Positions 52,910-63,288 are shown, numbered from the stretch's first letter. The stretch: DNA of 64,000 nt from an uncultured Prevotella sp. (GCA_946998295.1 CAMPYS010000001.1:83643-147642); one strand, 5' to 3'. The notes: generated by a model not told the origin, from the sequence alone. A program made the numbers and translations.

Positions 52910-54280
52910 TTAATGTGATAATATAAATTTCAATAACTCTTCTTTTGTAAATAAAACTTGCTCACCTGTATCCATAGACTTAAGTGTCAATTTATTCTGG
53001 GACATTTCTTCATCACCTACAAGAACAACAAATGGTATTTTCTTGGCATTCGCATAACTCATTTGCTTTTTCATTTTCACCATATCTGGATAAATTTCAG
53101 CACATATTCCAGCTGTACGCAAGGTATTTAGTATTGGTAAAACATATTCTGTTTCTGTTTGTCCAAAATTAATAAATAATACTTGCGTATCTGTAGTTTT
53201 TTTGGTTGGAAATAAATCTAATTCTGTCAAAACATCATATATTCTATCAGCGCCAAAACTAATACCTACACCCGATAAACCTGAAATGCCAAAAATACCT
53301 GTTAAGTTGTCATAGCGACCGCCTCCTGCTATAGAGCCTATAGTTGTATTTATAGATTTTACTTCAAAAATAGCACCTGTATAATAGTTAAGACCGCGAG
53401 CTAAAGTTAAATCTAACTCAACTGTATTATTTAAATTCAAGATATTAAGCATCTCTAAAATGTATTTAGATTCTTCTATACCTTTCAAACCTATCTCACT
53501 TTGTCTAAAAATATTAGACAAAACTTCTAATTTAGCATAATTACTACCTTTAAATTCTAATAGAGGACGTAATTTTTCAATTGCTACATCAGTTATACCA
53601 CTATTCTGTAACTCGTCTATTACATTATCTATACCTACTTTTTCAATTTTATCAATGGCAGTTGTAATTTCTATGATTTTATCGCTATATCCTATTATCT
53701 CAGCAATACCTGTGAGTATTTTCCTGTTATTTATTTTTATAACTACTCGTATCCCTAATTTAGAGAAAACAGTATCTATTATATTAATAAGCTCTACCTC
53801 ATTTAAAAGTGATGTAGAACCTACAATATCTGCATCGCACTGATAAAATTCTCTATATCGACCCTTTTGAGGGCGATCAGCTCTCCATACTGGTTGTATC
53901 TGATATCTTTTAAAAGGTAATTGTATCTCATGTCGATGCATAACAACATAACGTGCAAAGGGAACTGTAAGATCATAACGTAGTCCTTTTTTTGACAACT
54001 TTGATTGAAGTTTCAATATATTACGTTCTTGAAGTTCTTCATCGGAAATGTTTTTTAAAAAATCACCTGAATTTAAAAGTTTAAATAAAAGTTTATCTCC
54101 TTCATCTCCATATTTTCCGAGTAATGTGTTAAGAGTTTCAATAGCTGGTGTTTCTATCTGTTGAAAACCATAAAGCGAATATACATTTTTTATAGTATCA
54201 AATATGTAGTTTCGTTTGGCCATCTCCTCAGGTCCAAAATCTCGTGTACCTTTAGGTATAGAAGTGTTATTTTTACCCAT
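52910..54280 (-). CDS. hisS: Histidyl-tRNA synthetase
   Basis: The 456-residue protein is a class II synthetase: PKGTRDFGPEEM, motif 1 region FQQIETPAIE, motif 2 RPQKGRYREFYQCDADIVG, ARGLNYYTGAIFEV (histidine-binding), and GGGRYDNLTGIFG with ISFGADRIYDVL as motif 3. The C-terminal anticodon-binding domain follows from about 365. It charges tRNA-His. It abuts purA with no gap (last gene of fur-purA-hisS) and ends at a terminator. Confidence 0.98.
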   Translation of the reverse strand: MGKNNTSIPKGTRDFGPEEMAKRNYIFDTIKNVYSLYGFQQIETPAIETLNTLLGKYGDEGDKLLFKLLNSGDFLKNISDEELQERNILKLQSKLSKKGLRYDLTVPFARYVVMHRHEIQLPFKRYQIQPVWRADRPQKGRYREFYQCDADIVGSTSLLNEVELINIIDTVFSKLGIRVVIKINNRKILTGIAEIIGYSDKIIEITTAIDKIEKVGIDNVIDELQNSGITDVAIEKLRPLLEFKGSNYAKLEVLSNIFRQSEIGLKGIEESKYILEMLNILNLNNTVELDLTLARGLNYYTGAIFEVKSINTTIGSIAGGGRYDNLTGIFGISGLSGVGISFGADRIYDVLTELDLFPTKKTTDTQVLFINFGQTETEYVLPILNTLRTAGICAEIYPDMVKMKKQMSYANAKKIPFVVLVGDEEMSQNKLTLKSMDTGEQVLFTKEELLKFILSH

Positions 54281-55555
54281 TTATCGTATTATAGTTTGTT
54301 CTCTATCTGGACCGATAGATATAATTTTTATTTTTGTTTCTAAATAGTTTTCTAAAAAATTTATATACTCTTTAAATTCTTTAGGAAATTGTTCTTCAGA
54401 TGTAAAATGTGTCATATCAGTTTGCCAGCCATGTAATTCCTTATAAATAGGTTTTACATTTGTAATTTCATAAGGGAATTCTGTTGTTGTTTCACCATTA
54501 GGCAATTGATATGCTATACAGACCTTAATAGTAGGGAATGTGTCTAAAACATCGCTTTTCATCATTATCAATTCTGTAACACCGTTTATCATTATTGAAT
54601 AACGTAATTGAACTAAGTCTATCCATCCACAACGTCGTTCTCTACCTGTTACTGCGCCATACTCATGTCCTAAGTTGCGTAATTTTATTCCTATTTCATC
54701 AAATAGTTCTGTAGGAAATGGCCCAGAACCGACCCGTGTACAGTATGCTTTCATTATTCCATAAACATTTCCTATTCTATTTGGAGCTACTCCTAATCCG
54801 ACACATGCTCCAGCTGATACTGTATTTGATGATGTAACAAAAGGATATGAACCAAAATCTATGTCAAGCATCGTCCCCTGAGCACCTTCGCATAACACAG
54901 TTTTACCATTTTTTAAATAATTATTTATCTCGTTTTCAGAATTGACAAAATGAAATTGTTTCATGTATTCAACACCTTCCAACCATGTTTTCTCTATATC
55001 TTCAAAATTCGTAAAATCTGTCCAACCTAACGAATTCAAAAGTTGTAAGTGTTTTGCTTTATGAGCTTCATATTTTCCTGCAAAATTTTCTATAATGTCT
55101 CCTACTCTTAATCCATTTCTGCTTATTTTATCTGTATATGTTGGACCTATTCCTTTACCTGTTGTACCTACCATATTTTTTCCTTTTAAAGCTTCATTAG
55201 CTTTATCAAGTAATCTATGTGTAGGCATTATAATATGCGCTTTTTTAGAAATATAAAGCCTTTCGGTTAAAGGATGACCTGAAGCTGCAAGTTCCTTTGC
55301 CTCATTCATAAAAAGGTCTGGTGCAATAACTACTCCATTACCTATTATGTTCAACTTACCACCTTGAAAAATTCCAGATGGTATAGAACGTAAAACATAC
55401 TTTTGTCCCTCAAACTCAAGGGTGTGTCCAGCATTAGGACCGCCCTGAAACCGGGCTACTATATCATAATTAGGAGTAAGAACATCAACTATTTTTCCTT
55501 TACCCTCATCTCCCCATTGTAATCCTAGGAGAACATCAACTTTAGTTTTTTCCAT
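54281..55555 (-). CDS. purA: Adenylosuccinate synthetase
   Basis: The 424-residue protein has LLGLQWGDEGKGKIVDVL (GTP/Mg loop), FQGGPNAGHT, GTTGKGIGPTYTDK, GAQGTMLDIDFGSYPFVTSSN split over two parts, and TRVGSGPFPTEL. It forms adenylosuccinate from IMP, aspartate and GTP in AMP synthesis. It starts directly after the Fur-family gene and is followed directly by hisS, with no spacer on either side. Confidence 0.98.
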   Translation of the reverse strand: MEKTKVDVLLGLQWGDEGKGKIVDVLTPNYDIVARFQGGPNAGHTLEFEGQKYVLRSIPSGIFQGGKLNIIGNGVVIAPDLFMNEAKELAASGHPLTERLYISKKAHIIMPTHRLLDKANEALKGKNMVGTTGKGIGPTYTDKISRNGLRVGDIIENFAGKYEAHKAKHLQLLNSLGWTDFTNFEDIEKTWLEGVEYMKQFHFVNSENEINNYLKNGKTVLCEGAQGTMLDIDFGSYPFVTSSNTVSAGACVGLGVAPNRIGNVYGIMKAYCTRVGSGPFPTELFDEIGIKLRNLGHEYGAVTGRERRCGWIDLVQLRYSIMINGVTELIMMKSDVLDTFPTIKVCIAYQLPNGETTTEFPYEITNVKPIYKELHGWQTDMTHFTSEEQFPKEFKEYINFLENYLETKIKIISIGPDREQTIIR

Positions 55556-56047
55556 TTATAACTTACCTTTTTTATTTGTCAAAACATTGCTACATTTGCG
55601 TGCTAACTTCATTTGGCAACGTGAACATATTCCATAAATATAAAGTGTAAAACCATCTTTCTTAAATCTTTGTAAACGTATGTCATTAATAAGATTAGTT
55701 ATAGCATCAGACTCTATTTCTGTAACATTGCAACACATAGTACATATCTGATGAATATGATTATCATTGTTATAACATGCCTCATACTTAGTTCGTCCTA
55801 TAAATCGATGCCGAACAACAAGACGTAATTCAATAAATAATTTCATTGTATTATACAAAGTAGCCCTTGAAACTCTGAAATTACGTTTCTCTAACGTCTT
55901 ATCTAAATCTTCAAGGGAAAAATGTCCAACCATGTCATAGACAGCATCTAAAATAGCAAAACGTTCACTTGTTTTACGATGATTATTTGTTTGAAGATAA
56001 GTACTAAGAACTCCTCTTACCTTTTCTTTGACTATATCTTTAGTCAC
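55556..56047 (-). CDS. Fur-family metalloregulator
   Basis: The 163-residue protein has the winged-helix HRKTSERFAILDAVYDMVGHFS with FRVSRATLYNTMKLFIEL (recognition helix) and a C-terminal dimerisation domain with HIHQICTMCCNVTEIE and the CSRC pair near residue 139, giving CxxC sites for structural zinc. It could be Fur, Zur or PerR; the residues visible do not decide. The three genes fur-like, purA and hisS abut and probably share a transcript, a typical Bacteroidales order. A TAACTTTG box lies at 56081-56074 on the minus strand. Confidence 0.9.
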   Translation of the reverse strand: MTKDIVKEKVRGVLSTYLQTNNHRKTSERFAILDAVYDMVGHFSLEDLDKTLEKRNFRVSRATLYNTMKLFIELRLVVRHRFIGRTKYEACYNNDNHIHQICTMCCNVTEIESDAITNLINDIRLQRFKKDGFTLYIYGICSRCQMKLARKCSNVLTNKKGKL

Positions 56048-56152
56048 TTATTTTTTTAGATTAAAATTTTCTACAAAGTTAGAAATTTTCATTAATATAA
56101 AATAATTGGTGTTAACAAAAAAAAGTTAATCAACTTATACGTAATATTAAAT

Positions 56153-56201
56153 AAAGAGAATACCTACATAATATATATATTATTCGTAAGTAATTCTCTT
56201 T
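56153..56201. terminator. AT-rich hairpin between the gamma-carbonic anhydrase gene and the fur operon promoter region
   Basis: AAAGAGAAT and ATTCTCTTT arms (9 bp) enclose a 31-base AT-rich loop and are followed by TAATTT. It lies upstream of the fur-like gene, so its role is unclear. Confidence 0.35.
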
Positions 56202-56330
56202 AATTTAAAATAACCAATAAATAGTTCGTAGTGTTCTCCATGGAAACAAACTCATCATTAGAAACAAAAGTGAGTTTTAATAATTACCAATCCTAAATCA
56301 ATTAATCTTTATATATTTTTAATCTTGTTA

Positions 56331-56825
56331 TTAATACCATTTTTTTATTTCCAAATAGTGATCAGCGAACATACGCGCTTGTCCATCAGAAGTTTGCTTT
56401 ATTTTTTTTGCAGGTATACCTCCCCATATCTCGTTAGGAGGTATTATAGTACCTTGAAGAACAACAGCACCAGCAGCTACTATAGAATTATCACCTACTA
56501 TAGAATTATCAAGCACTGTAGAGTTCATACCTATCAAAGCATTTTTACATATTGTAGCGCCATGTACCACAGCTGCATGTCCAATACTTACTCCATCTTC
56601 TATAATTACAGGACTACCTCCTGATTGATGAATGCAGGCCAAATCTTGAATATTTACCTCTGAACCTACTTGGATTCTATCAACATCAGCACGTAATACA
56701 GCACCAAACCATATGGAACAATCATCGCCTACAACTATATCTCCTGCTAAAGTGGCATTTTCTGCTATATAACATCTTTTTCCTATTTTAGGATATTTAC
56801 CCTTTGCTGATTTTATCAATGACAT
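56331..56825 (-). CDS. Gamma-carbonic anhydrase-like hexapeptide protein
   Basis: The 164-residue protein is a left-handed beta-helix with hexapeptide repeats (IAENATLAGDIVVGDDCSIW, FGAVLRADVDRIQVG, NIQDLACIHQS, SIGHAAVVHGATI, LIGMNSTVLDNSIVG). The three metal-binding His (about residues 71, 88 and 93 by eye) are kept in CIHQS, IGHAAVVHG. It may be a carbonic anhydrase or a PaaY-like thioesterase; the sequence alone does not decide. It follows tilS by 4 bases on the same strand. Confidence 0.88.
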   Translation of the reverse strand: MSLIKSAKGKYPKIGKRCYIAENATLAGDIVVGDDCSIWFGAVLRADVDRIQVGSEVNIQDLACIHQSGGSPVIIEDGVSIGHAAVVHGATICKNALIGMNSTVLDNSIVGDNSIVAAGAVVLQGTIIPPNEIWGGIPAKKIKQTSDGQARMFADHYLEIKKWY

Positions 56826-56829
56826 ATTT

Positions 56830-58221
56830 TTATACTAATTTTATTACTTTTAAAAGCAAAACTGATTTTGTTTGTTTACTAATCCTAACTAAATTACTTA
56901 TCCTATATCCTACTACCCACAAAATAAGCCCTGTTGAATCTTCTAAAACAAGTTGATTTTTTTTTGTTAACTTGTCAGTTTTAATATCTGTAAGAAAATC
57001 GCTTACTAATTTTGAGCCACTCATTCCAAATGGGACAAATCTATCTCCATTACTATACGTTCGTAATATTAATGGAAATTTTATTTGCTCCATATCTATA
57101 GCAACAAAATATGCGTCCTTTGGTATTTCTTTAAATGATGTAAAAGTTTGCTCTTCAAGCAACAGCCTAAATTGATTAAAGCATATATACGTTCCGATAA
57201 GAGGTATTTTCATAAATTTATTTTCAAAATTTATGTGTCTTTTTACTATCAAATAGTTTCTATCTACAAGTAAATCATAATTACTGCTCTTCCATACTTT
57301 TCCTGTAAATAAACTGTCTATATTAGACAGTTGCTCTATTTGACTAGAAGTAAATCCATAAGGATTAAGCAAATAAAATAATAAATAACTGGGAGATACA
57401 AACAGTTTGAGTTTTTGAATATTTATTTTTATATTAGGAAGTTTAGGTTTTATTTGTTCATCCCCAAATGCGCCAAGTGGTATAGTCTCATTTTCATCAA
57501 CTGTAACAATAGCTCTTATCTCATTATCCAATACTAAATTAATAATTTTTTTTGCTTCTGAAATATAATGGGACATATTTACTACTGCATCGTTGAAAGC
57601 TGGATTAATTGCTTCTAATAGTGGGATAATATTTAATCGCAATTTATTTCGCATTACATCATCCTTTAGATTAGAACTATCGGTAATATAGCTGTAGCCC
57701 CTTGTTCTTAAAAACTCCTCAATCTCACTACGGGTACAATTAAGAATTGGACGTATAATATAATTATTGATAGGATGTATACCTATAAGTCCTTTCACAC
57801 CTGTTCCTCTAATGATGTTCATAAGTATTGTTTCAACGGAGTCCTCCTTATGATGTGCTATACATATACCATCAGCATCAATAGATTTTCTTAATCTTTC
57901 AAAATAAGAGTATCTAAGTTCCCTTGCTGCCATTTCAATACTCACTTTATGTAAAGCACTATATTCCTTTGTATTGAAATGGATTAAATGCATTTTAATA
58001 TTTAATTTAGAGCATATTTCTTTGCAGAAATTTTCATCTCTTACACTTTCCTCGCCTCTTAAATTAAAATTACAATGAACAGCTTCTATGTAATACCCCA
58101 ACTCCTGTAGTATTATAACAAGAGATAAGCTATCAGCTCCGCCTGAAAATCCTACAAGATACTTTTTACTTTTGGAAAGCAGATTATTTGCTTGGATAAA
58201 ATCTTTAATTTTATTCAACAT
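56830..58221 (-). CDS. tilS: tRNA(Ile)-lysidine synthase
   Basis: The 463-residue protein has the PP-loop LVGFSGGADSLSLVIIL (SGGxDS) near residue 25, HCNFNLRGEESVRDE, CIAHHKEDSVETILMNIIRG split over two parts, and a C-terminal TilS domain (FVPFGMSGSKLVSDFL). It converts C34 of tRNA-Ile CAU to lysidine so that AUA codons are read as isoleucine, essential in a genome this rich in ATA. Its start overlaps rlmI by 11 bases. Confidence 0.96.
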   Translation of the reverse strand: MLNKIKDFIQANNLLSKSKKYLVGFSGGADSLSLVIILQELGYYIEAVHCNFNLRGEESVRDENFCKEICSKLNIKMHLIHFNTKEYSALHKVSIEMAARELRYSYFERLRKSIDADGICIAHHKEDSVETILMNIIRGTGVKGLIGIHPINNYIIRPILNCTRSEIEEFLRTRGYSYITDSSNLKDDVMRNKLRLNIIPLLEAINPAFNDAVVNMSHYISEAKKIINLVLDNEIRAIVTVDENETIPLGAFGDEQIKPKLPNIKINIQKLKLFVSPSYLLFYLLNPYGFTSSQIEQLSNIDSLFTGKVWKSSNYDLLVDRNYLIVKRHINFENKFMKIPLIGTYICFNQFRLLLEEQTFTSFKEIPKDAYFVAIDMEQIKFPLILRTYSNGDRFVPFGMSGSKLVSDFLTDIKTDKLTKKNQLVLEDSTGLILWVVGYRISNLVRISKQTKSVLLLKVIKLV

Positions 58222-59425
58222 ATAATACTAAACCTTTTAAATATTCTCCTTCAAGATGATAAATGTTTATAGGATGATCTGCTGGTTGATGAAGTTGGTG
58301 TAAAATACGTACTTTCCGACCAGCTTGCATAGCTGCTGTAAAAACAGCTTGACGAAACTGTTCCTTAGAAACTGCTTGTGAACAACTAAATGTAAACAAT
58401 ATTCCTCCACTTTTTATTTTTTCTAATCCCTTTAAATTAAGTCGAATATATCCTCTTAGTCCATTTTTAAGCGCAGTTCGTCGTTTAGCAAAAGCAGGTG
58501 GATCCAACACTATCAGATCGTATTGCTTATCAACACCATCAAGATATTTAAAAGCATCTGTACAAAACGATTTATGTCTAGTATCATTAGGAAAATTAAG
58601 TATTATATTTTGTTCTGTTATTTCAATAGCCTTAGCAGAGCTATCTACCGAATGAACCATATTAGCTCCACCTCTTAGAGCATATACAGAAAAACCTCCC
58701 GTATAAGAAAACATGTTAAGAACATTTCGACCTTTAGCATATTTTTCTAATAACATTCTATTATCACGTTGATCAATAAAAAATCCTGTTTTTTGTCCTT
58801 TCAGCCAATCTATATAGAATTTTAAGCCATTTTCCTTTGCTATATTATCTTCGGTATAACCTAATAAGAAATCATTTTCTTGACATATATTTGCTTTAAA
58901 TGGTAATGTTGTTTCGCTTTTATAATATATACTACCTATTTTATCCCCCATAACTGATTTTATTGCATTAGCAATATCAAATCTTGCTATATGCATACCA
59001 ACAGAGTGTGCTTGTATAACACAACATTTAGCATAAACATCAATTATTAATCCTGGTAAATTATCTCCCTCTCCATGTACAAGTCTATAAATATCATTAA
59101 CTGTTTCATTTTCACTACCTATAGATACTTTTGGTCTTATTATACCTAAAGATTGACGTACGCAAATAGCAGAACGTAATTTTTCTTCCCAAAAATAATG
59201 ATCAATTACAATATCTAAAAATGAAAGTATACGAACAGAAATTGTTCCGATTTGATAATGACCAATCCCTATAAAATCTCCATTAAATTTATTTATTCTA
59301 ACTATATCTCCCTCTTCTATTCCTTCTTCTATTTTAGAAATAGCCCCTGAAAATATCCAAGGATGAAATCGTAACAAACTTTCTTCTTTACCGCTTTTTA
59401 AATATATATTTTTATATTTACACAT
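58211..59425 (-). CDS. rlmI: 23S rRNA (cytosine-C5)-methyltransferase, RlmI type
   Basis: The 404-residue protein has an N-terminal PUA domain (LKSGKEESLLRFHPWIFSGA) and a C-terminal Rossmann methyltransferase with GFFIDQRDNRML, VLNMFSYTGGFSVYAL (SAM motif I), DLIVLDPPAFAKRR (motif IV DPP) and FTFSCSQAVSKEQF. It methylates a cytosine of 23S rRNA (C1962 in E. coli). It overlaps tilS and follows the exonuclease gene by 20 bases. Confidence 0.93.
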   Translation of the reverse strand: MCKYKNIYLKSGKEESLLRFHPWIFSGAISKIEEGIEEGDIVRINKFNGDFIGIGHYQIGTISVRILSFLDIVIDHYFWEEKLRSAICVRQSLGIIRPKVSIGSENETVNDIYRLVHGEGDNLPGLIIDVYAKCCVIQAHSVGMHIARFDIANAIKSVMGDKIGSIYYKSETTLPFKANICQENDFLLGYTEDNIAKENGLKFYIDWLKGQKTGFFIDQRDNRMLLEKYAKGRNVLNMFSYTGGFSVYALRGGANMVHSVDSSAKAIEITEQNIILNFPNDTRHKSFCTDAFKYLDGVDKQYDLIVLDPPAFAKRRTALKNGLRGYIRLNLKGLEKIKSGGILFTFSCSQAVSKEQFRQAVFTAAMQAGRKVRILHQLHQPADHPINIYHLEGEYLKGLVLYVE

Positions 59426-59445
59426 ACTTTCTATATTAGTTATTG

Positions 59446-60102
59446 TTAGTTAGTTTGAATATTATTTTCAACTTTTACTTCAGAATTAGGTAAGGTAATT
59501 AATTCATAATTTTTATCCTTGGATAATTGCATCATTTTCTCATAAATCTTTATACATGCCCACGCATCAGTAGCAGCATATAATTTTTGACGTTCTGACA
59601 ATTCTATAGCTTCCCAATTTGAAAGTTGTTCACGTTTTACAATTCGCTCATGAAAAAGATTTGCATACAACTTTTGCAAGCTCATATCCTCTATTCCAAA
59701 ATTTTTAATTAAATCTTGTAAATCAATAAAATTTCCTTTTTTAAATTTAGTTCTCTTTCCTATCATCATTAAATCATCATGCAATGATATTCCTACTTTT
59801 ATTACACTCATATCTTCAACAAGTCTTAACAAAGAAGTTGGAAAGCCCATAACATTAAGTCTAAAAAGGAAGCAAACAGAATGTGTACTTGCCTGAAGAA
59901 GTGCAACTTTATGATAAACTCCTTTACGGAATGAAGGACGTGTTTCTGTATCAATACCTATTATCTTAGATGATAATAAGTATTTCACTGCTTTATCTAC
60001 ATCTTTTTCATTATCTATTACAATTATACGACCAGAGAAAAGTACTCTTGGCAATGTTGAAATAATTTTTTTATCTATCTTCCTATATAATTTAGTTACC
60101 AT
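59446..60102 (-). CDS. 3'-5' exonuclease domain protein (RNase D-like, DEDDy)
   Basis: The 218-residue protein is a stand-alone DEDD exonuclease domain: GIDTETRPSFRK (Asp/Glu pair), LQASTHSVCFLF, VGISLHDDLMM (Asp), and KLYAATDAWACIKIYEKM with the final Asp and a Tyr three residues before (DEDDy). It lacks the HRDC domains of true RNase D, so an RNA or DNA 3'-end trimming role is likely but the substrate is unknown. Divergent from ftsK. Confidence 0.88.
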   Translation of the reverse strand: MVTKLYRKIDKKIISTLPRVLFSGRIIVIDNEKDVDKAVKYLLSSKIIGIDTETRPSFRKGVYHKVALLQASTHSVCFLFRLNVMGFPTSLLRLVEDMSVIKVGISLHDDLMMIGKRTKFKKGNFIDLQDLIKNFGIEDMSLQKLYANLFHERIVKREQLSNWEAIELSERQKLYAATDAWACIKIYEKMMQLSKDKNYELITLPNSEVKVENNIQTN

Positions 60103-60174
60103 TTTATATAGATATTTCGAGTTGCAAAATTATAAAATCTTACGGAATTATATTCTGTTATCTACAAAATTTGT

Positions 60175-60182
60175 TACTTTTG
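60175..60182 (+). promoter_or_regulatory. -7 box for ftsK
   Basis: TACTTTTG fits TAnnTTTG, 22 bases before the ftsK ATG. The -33 region is AT-rich without a clear TTTG at 20 bases. Confidence 0.4.
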
Positions 60183-60204
60183 CATATAAATAAATAATTG
60201 ATTA

Positions 60205-62634
60205 ATGGCAAAAAACAAAAAGGTTACCAAAGATAAAAGCCTTAGCAACTTACGTGGTTTTAAATATATAGCAAATGATACGACACAATTTATATTTGGC
60301 TTTTTAATAATCTGTATTTCTCTATATATTTTTATTGCTTTTTGTAGCTATATGTCAACAGGGAATGCCGATCAAAGTTTAGTACTCTATAAAATTTCAG
60401 GGCAAATATTAGATACAAAAAGAAATTTTCAAAATAGTTGTGGCTCAATAGGAGCATTAATATCATATTTTCTTATAGCTCGTTGCTTTGGTTATGCATC
60501 ATTCATAATTCCAATCTTTATTTTTATATGCGGTATTAAATTAATTAAAGCATATCACAAAACTAACCTATGGAAATGGTTTTTAGGGTCTGCTATTGCT
60601 ATGCTTTGGTTATCTATTACCCTCTCCAAAACTCTATCGTCAATAATGGGCAATAATTGTTTCAGTCCTGGTGGAGATCATGGAGATTATATGGTTGAAT
60701 TGATAGAGGGAGTGATAGGCTCTCCGGGATTAATTACTTTATTAGTCTTAATATTAGTTGCTTATCTAACTTATATTACATCTGAAACAATTATTGTAAT
60801 ACGCAAATTATTAAATCCTATTGGCTATATTCGGGATAAAGTTAAGTTTACCGTTGTAAATCATCCATCAACATCTGCAGCAGTAAACAATATTGATAAC
60901 AAGAATGATAATACTGAAAAAAATATAGTAATTCAAAACACTGAATTACTACCAAACAATGACAAATCAGAATTAGAAGAAATATCTTCTAATGATATTT
61001 ACTTAAATCCCAAATATAAAAAAGAAGATAAGGAAATAAGTCTGACCATAGATAGACCTCATGAAGAAGAAAAAGCTAGTGGAAAAATTTTAGAAAATGA
61101 GAATAAACTTAGTACAACAATTAATCCACATGAACCTTTTGTAAATTGGAAATACCCAACTCTAAATCTCTTAAAAGAATATGACTCTGATAAACACATT
61201 AATTATGTAGATCAAAAAGAGTTAGAAGCTAATAAAAATCGTATTATCGAAGTTTTGAACGATTTTGGAGTTCAAATAAAAAGTATTAGAGCTACTGTAG
61301 GTCCTACTATCACATTATATGAAATAGCCCCTGCTCAAGGTATTAGAATTTCAAAGATCAAAAACCTTGAAGATGATATAGCATTAAGTTTAGCTGCTAT
61401 TGGTATACGTATCATAGCTCCTATGCCTGGTAAAGGTACAATAGGTATAGAAGTTCCGAATGCCAAGCCTTCAATAGTATCAATATATTCAATTTTAAAT
61501 TCTAAAAAATTCCAAAATTCTACAATGGAATTGCCAATTGCATTAGGAAAAACTATAACAAATGATGTTTTTATGGTAGACTTAGCAAAAATTCCACATT
61601 TGCTTGTAGCAGGGGCAACAGGACAAGGTAAGTCTGTAGGATTAAATGCTATATTAACTTCACTACTATATAAGAAACACCCTAATGACTTAAAAATAGT
61701 TTTAGTTGATCCGAAAAAAGTTGAATTTAGTGTCTATTCTCCTATAGCAAAACCTTTTATGGCAGCAATACAAGAGAATGAAGATGAGCCTATAATAACA
61801 GATGTACAAAAAGTAGTAAAAACTCTAAAAGGTCTATGCACTTTAATGGATAAACGCTATGATCTCCTTAAAACTGCAGGAGCAAGAAATATAAAAGAAT
61901 ATAATAAGAAATATCTTAATCACTTACTAAATCCTACAGATGGACATGAATTTATGCCATACATTGTAGTTGTAATTGATGAATTTGGAGACTTAATCTT
62001 AACAGCAGGTAAAGAAATAGAAATGCCTATTGCACGTATAGCACAGCTAGCTCGAGCCGTTGGTATACACATGGTAATTGCTACACAACGACCAACTACA
62101 TCCATAATAACAGGAAACATAAAAGCAAACTTTCCTGGTAGAATAGCCTTTAGGGTGGGTGCAATGATAGATTCACGTACTATTATTGATAGATCAGGTG
62201 CTCAACAACTTGTAGGACGAGGCGATATGCTTTATTTAAATGGTGGAGAGCCAATACGCGTACAGTGTGCATTTGTAGATACACCAGAAGTAGAAAATAT
62301 TACAAATTTCATTTCTAATCAACCAGGTCCTGTATCTCCTTTAGAAATACCAGAACCTGCTTCAGATGATGAAAGTAGTACATTTGGAACATTAGATACC
62401 CAAAGTATTGATCCTCTTTTTGAAGAGGCTGCTAGAACAATCGTTATAAATCAACAAGGCTCAACTAGTATGATACAACGCCGATTCTCCATAGGATATA
62501 ATAGAGCAGGAAGGCTAATGGATCAAATGGAAAAAGCTGGTATTGTTGGAGCTGCTCAAGGTTCAAAACCTCGTGAGGTTCTTATTAGTGATGAAGAAAC
62601 TTTAACATCCCTACTCAACGCTTTACACAGATAA
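60205..62634 (+). CDS. ftsK: DNA translocase FtsK/SpoIIIE
   Basis: The 809-residue protein has about four N-terminal membrane segments (about 28-200), a short acidic Asn/Glu-rich linker (about 220-305), and the motor domain with the alpha and beta parts (Walker A GATGQGKSVGLNAI near 470; Walker B IVVVIDEFGDLILTAGKE) and the DNA-tracking gamma winged helix at about 740-809 (STSMIQRRFSIGYNRAGRLM). RIAFRVGAMIDSRTIID is typical. It pumps chromosomal DNA at the septum and activates XerCD at dif. It is followed by a LolA-like gene, as in many bacteria. Confidence 0.97.
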   Translation: MAKNKKVTKDKSLSNLRGFKYIANDTTQFIFGFLIICISLYIFIAFCSYMSTGNADQSLVLYKISGQILDTKRNFQNSCGSIGALISYFLIARCFGYASFIIPIFIFICGIKLIKAYHKTNLWKWFLGSAIAMLWLSITLSKTLSSIMGNNCFSPGGDHGDYMVELIEGVIGSPGLITLLVLILVAYLTYITSETIIVIRKLLNPIGYIRDKVKFTVVNHPSTSAAVNNIDNKNDNTEKNIVIQNTELLPNNDKSELEEISSNDIYLNPKYKKEDKEISLTIDRPHEEEKASGKILENENKLSTTINPHEPFVNWKYPTLNLLKEYDSDKHINYVDQKELEANKNRIIEVLNDFGVQIKSIRATVGPTITLYEIAPAQGIRISKIKNLEDDIALSLAAIGIRIIAPMPGKGTIGIEVPNAKPSIVSIYSILNSKKFQNSTMELPIALGKTITNDVFMVDLAKIPHLLVAGATGQGKSVGLNAILTSLLYKKHPNDLKIVLVDPKKVEFSVYSPIAKPFMAAIQENEDEPIITDVQKVVKTLKGLCTLMDKRYDLLKTAGARNIKEYNKKYLNHLLNPTDGHEFMPYIVVVIDEFGDLILTAGKEIEMPIARIAQLARAVGIHMVIATQRPTTSIITGNIKANFPGRIAFRVGAMIDSRTIIDRSGAQQLVGRGDMLYLNGGEPIRVQCAFVDTPEVENITNFISNQPGPVSPLEIPEPASDDESSTFGTLDTQSIDPLFEEAARTIVINQQGSTSMIQRRFSIGYNRAGRLMDQMEKAGIVGAAQGSKPREVLISDEETLTSLLNALHR

Positions 62635-62660
62635 ATAATTTAATTTATATAATAAAAACT

Positions 62661-63275
62661 ATGATTTTAAAATCAAGACTTACAACACTTATACTCATAT
62701 TACTCACATGCTTAAGTGCTTTTTCACAATCATCTCAGCAAGCAAAAATAGTTTTAGACAAAATATCTAAAACTATAAATAAAAATGTTGGCTTTACAGC
62801 TCAATACACTGCAATTGGTAAAGGTATTGGAAGAAGCTCAGGAGCGATATTTGTAAAAGGAAATAAATTAAAAATAGTAACTCCGCAAATGACATTATGG
62901 TCAGATGGTAAAACTACATGGACATACGTAAAAAGTATTAAAGAGGTTAATATATCGTATGCAAAATCTGCTAACATACAAGATCTCAACCCATACGCTC
63001 TATTAGGACTGTATAAAACTGGATACATACTATCGCTTAAAAATAATAAAACAGGATATACAGTATATATAAAATCGAATAAGAAGACAAATAAAATAAA
63101 GCAGGCTATCATATCAACAAATAAAATTTATAAACCTACTATAATAAAAGTATTAAATGGTAATTATTGGACAATTATCTATATAAGAAACATAAAAACC
63201 ACAAAACTAAATGATAATATATTTCACTTTAATAAATCAAAAGCACCAGGAGCAGAAATAGTAGATCTAAGATAA
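62661..63275 (+). CDS. LolA-like outer-membrane lipoprotein carrier protein
   Basis: The 204-residue protein has a signal peptide (LTTLILILLTCLSAFSQ) and a LolA-type beta fold (LDKISKTINKNVGFTAQYTA, GRSSGAIFVKGNKLKIVTPQ, WSDGKTTWTYVKSIKEV, GYILSLKNNKTGYTVYI). LolA ferries lipoproteins across the periplasm. The position 26 bases after ftsK is the conserved ftsK-lolA arrangement. LolB-like variants cannot be excluded, but the soluble signal peptide favours LolA. Confidence 0.85.
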   Translation: MILKSRLTTLILILLTCLSAFSQSSQQAKIVLDKISKTINKNVGFTAQYTAIGKGIGRSSGAIFVKGNKLKIVTPQMTLWSDGKTTWTYVKSIKEVNISYAKSANIQDLNPYALLGLYKTGYILSLKNNKTGYTVYIKSNKKTNKIKQAIISTNKIYKPTIIKVLNGNYWTIIYIRNIKTTKLNDNIFHFNKSKAPGAEIVDLR

Positions 63276-63288
63276 ATAAATTATAATG